6,700 nt of DNA from NCBI GenBank assembly GCA_016932895.1, contig JAFGCA010000650.1, positions 1 through 6,700 on the forward strand, read 5' to 3'. Each line of letters starts with the position of its first letter. Position 1 is the stretch's first letter. The notes beneath the pieces are model-generated. The model worked only from the letters and a program-made list of their open reading frames with translations. It was not told where the DNA came from and did not search any database. Origin of the DNA: Sedimentisphaerales bacterium. GTDB taxonomy: Bacteria; Planctomycetota; Phycisphaerae; Sedimentisphaerales; SG8-4. The translations under genes were made by a program, and so were the position numbers. This document shows positions 1 through 2,433 of this stretch, piece after piece.

Positions 1-17
1 ACACAGACTATCCGCAT
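1..17 (-). CDS. Possible 5' end of a gene leaving the window (first five codons)
   Basis: On the minus strand an ATG at 17-15 is preceded by GGAGA with 7 nt spacing, and it lies 17 nt after the stop of the small membrane peptide. Only five codons (MRIVC) are inside the window, so no function can be given. The spacing and ribosome binding site resemble the next gene of an operon. With so little sequence it could be chance. Confidence 0.3.
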
Positions 18-34
18 GGGCTTCTCTCCAGGTA

Positions 35-145
35 CTATCTCATCTCCACCCTCCCATGAAAACACGGGTTCACAGGTTGCTTACGGATCAAGGCTAAAAT
101 CATCAAGACGACGATCAACGCAAAAATCATCCTGTAATAGTCCAT
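35..145 (-). CDS. Small single-pass membrane peptide, 36 aa
   Basis: This short reading frame starts with ATG at 145-143 and ends with TAG at 37-35. A strong AAAGGAGG ribosome binding site lies 4 nt before the start. The product begins MDYYRM, followed by an almost purely aliphatic stretch (about residues 6-20, rich in I, L, V and M) long enough for one membrane span. It then turns basic (R21, K22) and has a short polar tail with one cysteine (C28). Positive charge after the span suggests an N-out, C-in topology, but the N-terminal R5 weakens that. I do not recognise a family. It could be a regulatory micro-protein, a type I toxin-like peptide, or a small subunit for the next gene downstream. 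The strong ribosome binding site and clean hydrophobic segment argue for a real gene. It may belong to the flank rather than to the mobile element. Confidence 0.55.
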   Translation of the reverse strand: MDYYRMIFALIVVLMILALIRKQPVNPCFHGRVEMR

Positions 146-320
146 AAGGCCTCCTTTCCACCAATGGCCGGGAAATCAATCAGAAACGGCTTGCGAGGAT
201 CGTCTACAAGCGACGATATCGACCCGTCGCATATGATGAGACCCAGGGGAACGGCGACTGAATCAAGGTGTCTCGGCAAAGGGAAAAAGGGGAGACAAAG
301 ATCTGAGCGGCCTACCGGGG

Positions 321-406
321 AACATAAGGCCCGTTATCCCTGACGCGGTTCTGTATGCGGGTTCGCGTGTGACAGGAGGGAACGAACGGATAACGCGCCT
401 TATGTT
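321..406. repeat. 19-bp inverted repeat with 48-bp spacer
   Basis: The left arm (321-339) reads AACATAAGGCCCGTTATCC. The right arm (388-406) is its reverse complement at 18 of 19 positions; the one exception is C331 opposite C396. The arms enclose 48 bp. There is no T-run after the repeat on either strand, so it is not a typical terminator. Arms this long and this well matched suggest a protein-binding or recombination site, an element end, or a structured single-strand substrate. It does not carry the conserved core boxes of integron attC sites. Confidence 0.75.
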
Positions 407-498
407 TCAGCGAAGATGCGGTGGGGCAGGGGAAACGGGGCCCCATCCGACGACTGTGCCGCGCCGTAACTTCCCTGCGGAGGCCGGGTCCATGATCG

Positions 499-515
499 TT
501 CCGGCTTCGCCGGAA
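499..515. repeat. Perfect 7-bp stem-loop (TTCCGGC-TTC-GCCGGAA)
   Basis: The arms 499-505 and 509-515 are fully complementary around a 3-nt loop. The hairpin lies about 100 nt beyond the stop of the leftward operon, so it could protect the 3' end of that transcript. No U-tract follows on either strand, which makes a standard intrinsic terminator unlikely. A REP-like hairpin is the alternative. Confidence 0.4.
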
Positions 516-575
516 AGCACCTGACTACGGATCAGGAGGTTTCGGGGTTCACGTTCTTATAGAATCCCGTAGGGG

Positions 576-588
576 AATGGAATCCATT
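576..588. repeat. 13-bp palindrome AATGGA-a-TCCATT
   Basis: Perfect 6-bp arms surround a single central base, 23 bp beyond the stop codon of the zinc-ribbon protein gene. It may be a small protein-binding site. A palindrome this size can also occur by chance. Confidence 0.25.
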
Positions 589-611
589 GGCAGAAGAAGA
601 CAGGGTTGTGT

Positions 612-1046
612 TCAGCGGAAGCGTTTGGGCTGCAGTGCGCGTGCCAGTCTCTCCTGTTCTGCTCGTGCCTGTTGCTGTTGGTGTTGCTGGACACGACGAC
701 TTTCGGAGGTTGGGAACTGTCCCTTGCACGACGGACAATCCTGATGTCCGTCCTCACGGACGTTCAGCGACACCATGAGCTTCTGAGTGTCCCAGCACGT
801 TTTGCAGAACGGACCTTGCCGGGTAACCGGAGCGGATGGTCGCCAATAGGCGTTTTCCCGCAGTTCAAGTTCATCGTCGATCCGGCTGCGGTCCTTCAGT
901 TCAGTGTTTTCAGAGCGTAACTGTTGCAGTTCGCCCTGCATCGCCAGGACTTCATTCTGCAGTTCGATGACCTTCTGCTGAATCTCGATGCTGCCCAACT
1001 GCTGGGCCAGCTTCGCGATCTCCTTGCCTGTCTCGATGATACTCAC
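612..1046 (-). CDS. Coiled-coil protein with a four-cysteine zinc-ribbon-like motif, 144 aa
   Basis: Translation starts at GTG (1046-1044); AGGAG sits 5 nt upstream, and the HicB stop is 12 nt before the start. Residues about 15-65 are rich in heptad-spaced L, I and V with Q/E (for example IELQNEVLAMQGELQQLRSE), typical of a coiled coil. Residues 81-107 carry C81-x2-C84 and C104-x2-C107 with 19 residues between the pairs, fitting a zinc ribbon. The tail (about 119-144) is rich in Q, R and A, including QHQQQQ, and ends in a basic KRFR. I remember similar uncharacterised bacterial proteins that begin MSII.T.KEIA and end in the same two CxxC pairs, but no function is known to me. The basic tail and zinc ribbon suggest nucleic-acid or partner binding. 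It is the last gene of the leftward operon behind HicAB and may be an accessory gene rather than part of the toxin system. Confidence 0.8.
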   Translation of the reverse strand: MSIIETGKEIAKLAQQLGSIEIQQKVIELQNEVLAMQGELQQLRSENTELKDRSRIDDELELRENAYWRPSAPVTRQGPFCKTCWDTQKLMVSLNVREDGHQDCPSCKGQFPTSESRRVQQHQQQQARAEQERLARALQPKRFR

Positions 1047-1058
1047 AGGCGCTCCTGT

Positions 1059-1286
1059 TCAGGCTACGGCCACGGCCTGATAGATCGCCGGGCGATAGCG
1101 CGGCGAAGGGACCGTTTTACCGGCCTCGCGCGCGGCTGCCAGCCAGGCATCCTTTGCTACTTCTACCTCATGCAGAGCCTCATCCGGCGTATGGCCGAAT
1201 GCGCTGCACGACTCCAGATCCGGGATATCAGCGATATACCCTTCATCCTCCTCGCTGTAGAAGATGTTGATATGGTAGTCTTTCAT
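1059..1286 (-). CDS. hicB: HicB-family antitoxin, 75 aa
   Basis: The protein has the compact HicB fold pattern. The N-terminal strand DYHINIFYSEEDEGYIADIPDLESCSA contains the family's D/E-x-G-Y-x-A-x-x-P-D-L signature at about residues 12-24. A short helical stretch follows (TPDEALHEVEVAKDAWLAAAREAGKTVPSPR). In this family the N-terminal part binds and blocks the HicA toxin, and a C-terminal DNA-binding domain often autoregulates the operon. Here the C-terminus is short (ends YQAVAVA) and shows no clear RHH or HTH, so transcriptional control may lie with the XRE protein upstream. The ATG at 1286-1284 has GGAGG 7 nt upstream, and the HicA stop lies 2 nt before the start, so the pair is probably translationally coupled. 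Length is normal for short HicB proteins. Confidence 0.85.
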   Translation of the reverse strand: MKDYHINIFYSEEDEGYIADIPDLESCSAFGHTPDEALHEVEVAKDAWLAAAREAGKTVPSPRYRPAIYQAVAVA

Positions 1287-1288
1287 CT

Positions 1289-1537
1289 CTATTCCTCCAT
1301 CGTCAGATCATACTGTTCAACCAGCTTCAAAAACTGCCGTATCTGATACGGCTTTGCCTGGCCGCCGACCTCCTGCATGTTCAGCGGCCGCGGCACCGAC
1401 GGGTGCACCATAATATGGTGACTGCCTTCTATCCGGGCCAGACGGAACCCGAAAGCCCGTGCCAGCGTAATCATATCCCCGAACCGGATGTTCTTTGATC
1501 CGGACAGCACTTTGCGTAACAGCTTCCGCTTATTCAT
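1289..1537 (-). CDS. hicA: HicA-family mRNA-interferase toxin, 82 aa
   Basis: HicA toxins are small double-stranded-RNA-binding-like proteins that cleave mRNA independently of ribosomes through a conserved histidine. This protein has the expected GSHHIMVHP motif (residues 38-46) carrying that histidine, and the C-terminal pattern GGQAKPYQIRQFLKLVEQY found in one HicA branch. The ATG at 1537-1535 was chosen because GGGAG stands 7 nt upstream. A TTG at 1558 would add seven residues and overlap the XRE stop, but has no ribosome binding site. HicA precedes HicB by 2 nt, the usual toxin-first order of this family. No truncation or loss of the active-site histidine is visible, so the toxin should be functional. 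Its likely role is addiction, stabilising the element, or phage defence; this is inference from the family and the context. Confidence 0.85.
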   Translation of the reverse strand: MNKRKLLRKVLSGSKNIRFGDMITLARAFGFRLARIEGSHHIMVHPSVPRPLNMQEVGGQAKPYQIRQFLKLVEQYDLTMEE

Positions 1538-1554
1538 GCAATCACTCCCATCCG

Positions 1555-1962
1555 TCAATGCGCATGAGCAAGCGCGGTATCCAGCATCTTCATTACGAAC
1601 TGCTGTTCCGAACGCGGCAACTCCTTCAGACGTTCAAGCTGTTGTTCCAGCCTCGACTCTCGGCCGCGACCACGCCTCTGCTGCTGTTGCGATACGCCCA
1701 GAAGCGCTTCCGGAGTTGTTTCAAGCGCTTCTGCGATCATCGGCAGACGCCATGCCGGCATCTGTCGTGTTGCCCGCTCATAAGACGTAACAATCTTCTG
1801 TGTCGCCTCGATGCGCTCGGCCAACTCGATCTGAGTCAGACCGAGCTCCTTTCGCCGCCTCGCGATCCGCTTGCCCAACTCCTCGTGAAATCGTTGTGTC
1901 TCTTCCTCTGTCATCGCGGCCAACCCAATTACGGAAAACAGTTTTTCTTCAATCTGAGTCAT
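1555..1962 (-). CDS. XRE-family helix-turn-helix regulator, 135 aa
   Basis: A clear XRE-type domain spans about residues 26-90: GKRIARRRKELGLTQIELAERI, then ATQKIVTSYERATRQMP with the recognition helix at about 54-62, then PMIAEALETTPEALLG. A flexible QQQQ/RGRG linker (92-101) leads to a C-terminal helix (RLEQQLERLKELPRSEQQFVMKMLDTAL) probably used for dimerisation. I remember small regulators with the same LPR.xQ.FVM.M.DT tail as a widespread family. The ATG at 1962-1960 was chosen because AAAGGAG lies 8 nt upstream; a TTG at 1980 would place that ribosome binding site inside the gene. It is the first gene of the leftward operon and faces a perfect 19-bp palindrome at 2005-2023, its likely operator. 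It would repress its own operon and the divergent replication operon. It could also serve as the master switch for excision. Confidence 0.85.
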   Translation of the reverse strand: MTQIEEKLFSVIGLAAMTEEETQRFHEELGKRIARRRKELGLTQIELAERIEATQKIVTSYERATRQMPAWRLPMIAEALETTPEALLGVSQQQQRRGRGRESRLEQQLERLKELPRSEQQFVMKMLDTALAHAH

Positions 1963-1998
1963 TATACGTGCTCCTTTCAAAAAAAGTCGTTTCGGGTA

Positions 1999-2026
1999 TT
2001 GACAATATGCCTCCGAGGCATATCAT
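1999..2026 (+). promoter_or_regulatory. Rightward sigma70-type promoter
   Basis: TTGACA at 1999-2004 is a perfect -35 box. TATCAT at 2021-2026 matches the -10 consensus at four of six positions, with a 16-bp spacer. Transcription would start near 2033 and run into the RHH, primase-helicase and integrase operon, leaving a leader of about 200 nt. The whole spacer is occupied by the palindrome at 2005-2023, so a bound repressor would block RNA polymerase. Confidence 0.65.
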
Positions 2027-2033
2027 ATTGCAA
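2004..2033 (-). promoter_or_regulatory. Possible leftward promoter for the XRE-hicAB operon
   Basis: On the minus strand TTGCAA (2033-2028) could be a -35 box. With an 18-bp spacer it is followed by CATATT (2009-2004), four of six matches to the -10 consensus. It overlaps the same palindrome as the rightward promoter, so one regulator could control both directions. The match is moderate, and other -10 boxes are possible. Confidence 0.35.
2005..2023. promoter_or_regulatory. Perfect 19-bp palindromic operator inside the promoter
   Basis: ATATGCCTC (2005-2013) and GAGGCATAT (2015-2023) are exact reverse complements around a single central C. The site sits between the -35 and -10 boxes of the rightward promoter and 43 bp upstream of the XRE start codon. 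Dyads of this size and position are typical binding sites for dimeric XRE repressors, so the neighbouring regulator is the best candidate. The RHH protein is the alternative. Confidence 0.65.
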
Positions 2034-2041
2034 GAAATAAA

Positions 2042-2070
2042 GGTCGGCTCCGTTCTTGACGGGGCCGAAC
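2042..2070. promoter_or_regulatory. 11-bp imperfect stem-loop at the start of the leader
   Basis: GGTCGGCTCCG (2042-2052) pairs with CGGGGCCGAAC (2060-2070) around a 7-nt loop, with one mismatch and one G-U pair. As rightward RNA it lies about 10 nt from the predicted transcript start and has no U-tract after it, so it may stabilise or regulate the leader. On the minus strand it is followed by CCTTTATTTCTTG, a poor U-rich tract. It could therefore also stop stray leftward transcription from entering the regulator operon. Confidence 0.4.
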
Positions 2071-2113
2071 AAAAGAAGGCCAGCCGTGCGAACTTGGCGG
2101 TTACACAACGACT

Positions 2114-2138
2114 GGCCCGAAACCCGGGCCGAGGCCCG
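2114..2138 (+). promoter_or_regulatory. Mutually exclusive leader hairpins
   Basis: GGCCCG (2114-2119) can pair with CGGGCC (2125-2130) around AAACC. Alternatively CGGGC (2125-2129) can pair with GCCCG (2134-2138) around CGAG. Both cannot form together because they share the middle segment. This is the geometry of an RNA switch, but the stems are short and no terminator or sequestered ribosome binding site is evident, so a regulatory role is only a possibility. Confidence 0.25.
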
Positions 2139-2232
2139 AGCTCAGTGGAAAGAGTACCACTTCGGCATCGCAGTGCCAAGCTGCAAGCCACAGAGCCGGC
2201 CTCCGCTCAGAAGAGAGAAAAGGAGGTTCACC

Positions 2233-2433
2233 GTGCAGAGGGGCGCAGCCCGCCGCCTCATCCGGATGCGGTTGAATCCGGAACTGTATCACCAGGTCCT
2301 TGTCCACGCCGCAGAAGAAGGTGTGAGCCTGGCCGAGATCATACGACGAAGCATCCGCCGCGACCTGACCGCCGGGGTGGAGTGCGCCTGCAAAGGAGAA
2401 ACGTCATGCCTCGAATACCCGACACGGAAATAG
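2233..2433 (+). CDS. Small ribbon-helix-helix (CopG/Arc-like) DNA-binding protein, 66 aa
   Basis: The chosen start is GTG at 2233, because a very strong AAAAGGAGG (2218-2226) lies 6 nt upstream. It places an RHH fold near the N-terminus: beta strand RLIRMRLNPEL (about 8-18), helix YHQVLVHAAEEG (19-30), turn, then helix SLAEIIRRSIRRDL (32-45). RHH dimers insert the strand into the DNA major groove and usually repress nearby promoters or mark plasmid partition and replication sites. The tail (46-66) has three cysteines (C51, C53, C59) and no recognised domain. The 3' end overlaps the primase gene by 28 nt in another frame, so translation of the two is probably coupled. A GTG at 2086 in the same frame would give 115 residues with a weaker AAGAAGG site, but the added sequence looks uninformative. 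It may be a copy-number or operon repressor. Confidence 0.65.
   Translation: MQRGAARRLIRMRLNPELYHQVLVHAAEEGVSLAEIIRRSIRRDLTAGVECACKGETSCLEYPTRK

Larger units (their letters stand above)
146..611. other. 466-nt gene-free region with inverted repeats
   Basis: No reading frame on either strand combines a plausible start, a ribosome binding site and a protein-like composition. The region holds the 19-bp inverted repeat at 321-406 and a 7-bp perfect hairpin at 499-515. It also holds smaller hairpins at 210-230 (GCGACG/CGTCGC, 9-nt loop), 422-445 (TGGGGC/GCCCCA) and 520-536 (CCTGA/TCAGG), and a 13-bp palindrome at 576-588. None is followed by a clear T-run, so I see no standard intrinsic terminator for the leftward operon that ends at 612. 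An element boundary, an attachment site or a structured RNA could lie here. Confidence 0.5.

Noticed and set aside
181..236. 18-codon frame on the minus strand (starting MRRVDIVACRR)
   Set aside because: No ribosome binding site precedes it, and it has no protein-like features.
321..406. Integron attC site
   Set aside because: The ends do not match the RYYYAAC/GTTRRRY core boxes, and the recombinase is a Xer-like integrase without an evident IntI-specific insertion.
491..523. 10-codon frame MIVPASPEST behind GGAGG on the plus strand
   Set aside because: It is built largely from the 499-515 hairpin and has no downstream gene to serve as leader for.
1800..2405. Open extension of the primase frame upstream of ATG 2406
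   Set aside because: The extension has no ribosome binding site, crosses the XRE gene in antisense, the operator and the leader, and has a composition unlike a protein domain. The AGGAG before 2406 and the CHC2 finger near the N-terminus support the shorter product.
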